Source: JANPPS01 sp043758105
Lineage (GTDB): Bacteria; Pseudomonadota; Alphaproteobacteria; Acetobacterales; Acetobacteraceae
NCBI GenBank assembly: GCA_043758105.1
Contig: JAYVOF010000052.1
Location: forward strand, 1-6,062
DNA length: 6,062 nt
Reading direction: 5' to 3'
Each line of letters opens with the position of its first letter. Position 1 is the stretch's first letter. Of the stretch, positions 6,049-6,062 are shown piece after piece. Below the pieces are notes generated by a model. That model searched no databases. It worked only from the letters and a program-made list of their open reading frames with translations, and was not told where the DNA came from. The position numbers and the translations under genes were made by a program.

Positions 6049-6062
6049 TCGGGCCATACCGG

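Overview
The window is GC-rich (about 64% by eye) and holds compact, mostly same-strand metabolic genes with alphaproteobacterial character. The family types suggest an acetic-acid-bacterium-like alphaproteobacterium (Rhodospirillales/Acetobacteraceae). These are a short-form AhcY, an HmgA-FahA pair, a DUF599 membrane protein and a long-form PiT phosphate transporter. The assignment rests on overall resemblance, not on a search.

Layout. (1) 1-2107: the end of hmgA (homogentisate 1,2-dioxygenase, cut by the window edge) overlaps the start of fahA (fumarylacetoacetase) by 4 bases. Together they catalyse the ring-opening and final hydrolysis steps of tyrosine/phenylalanine breakdown. The isomerase between them (MaiA) is not in the window. 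(2) 2154-2912: a DUF599 four-helix membrane protein on the same strand, 46 bases after fahA. (3) 2916-3152, minus strand: a 78-codon remnant resembling the C-terminal end of a DUF1275/YoaK-type membrane protein, with its upstream part missing. (4) 3153-3342: an intergenic stretch with a hairpin-forming repeat and then the ahcY control region, which has a sigma70-like promoter and an imperfect 22-bp palindrome of the kind expected for SahR/ArsR-type control of the SAM cycle. (5) 3343-4650: ahcY, intact, encoding S-adenosylhomocysteine hydrolase. (6) 4651-4837: an intergenic stretch with a REP-like cluster of GGCGGAT inverted repeats, a good Pho box and a hairpin covering the ribosome binding site. 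(7) 4838-6048: a PiT-family phosphate transporter gene with three separate lesions: a 1-base frameshift, a large internal deletion that also shifts frame, and an amber stop. It is a pseudogene even though its control region looks intact.

The catabolic pair and ahcY are ordinary housekeeping-type genes with all catalytic residues in place. What stands out is gene decay (two broken membrane-protein genes in 6 kb) and well-preserved regulatory sites. I found no sign of a new multi-gene system, phage, insertion sequence, CRISPR array or RNA gene.
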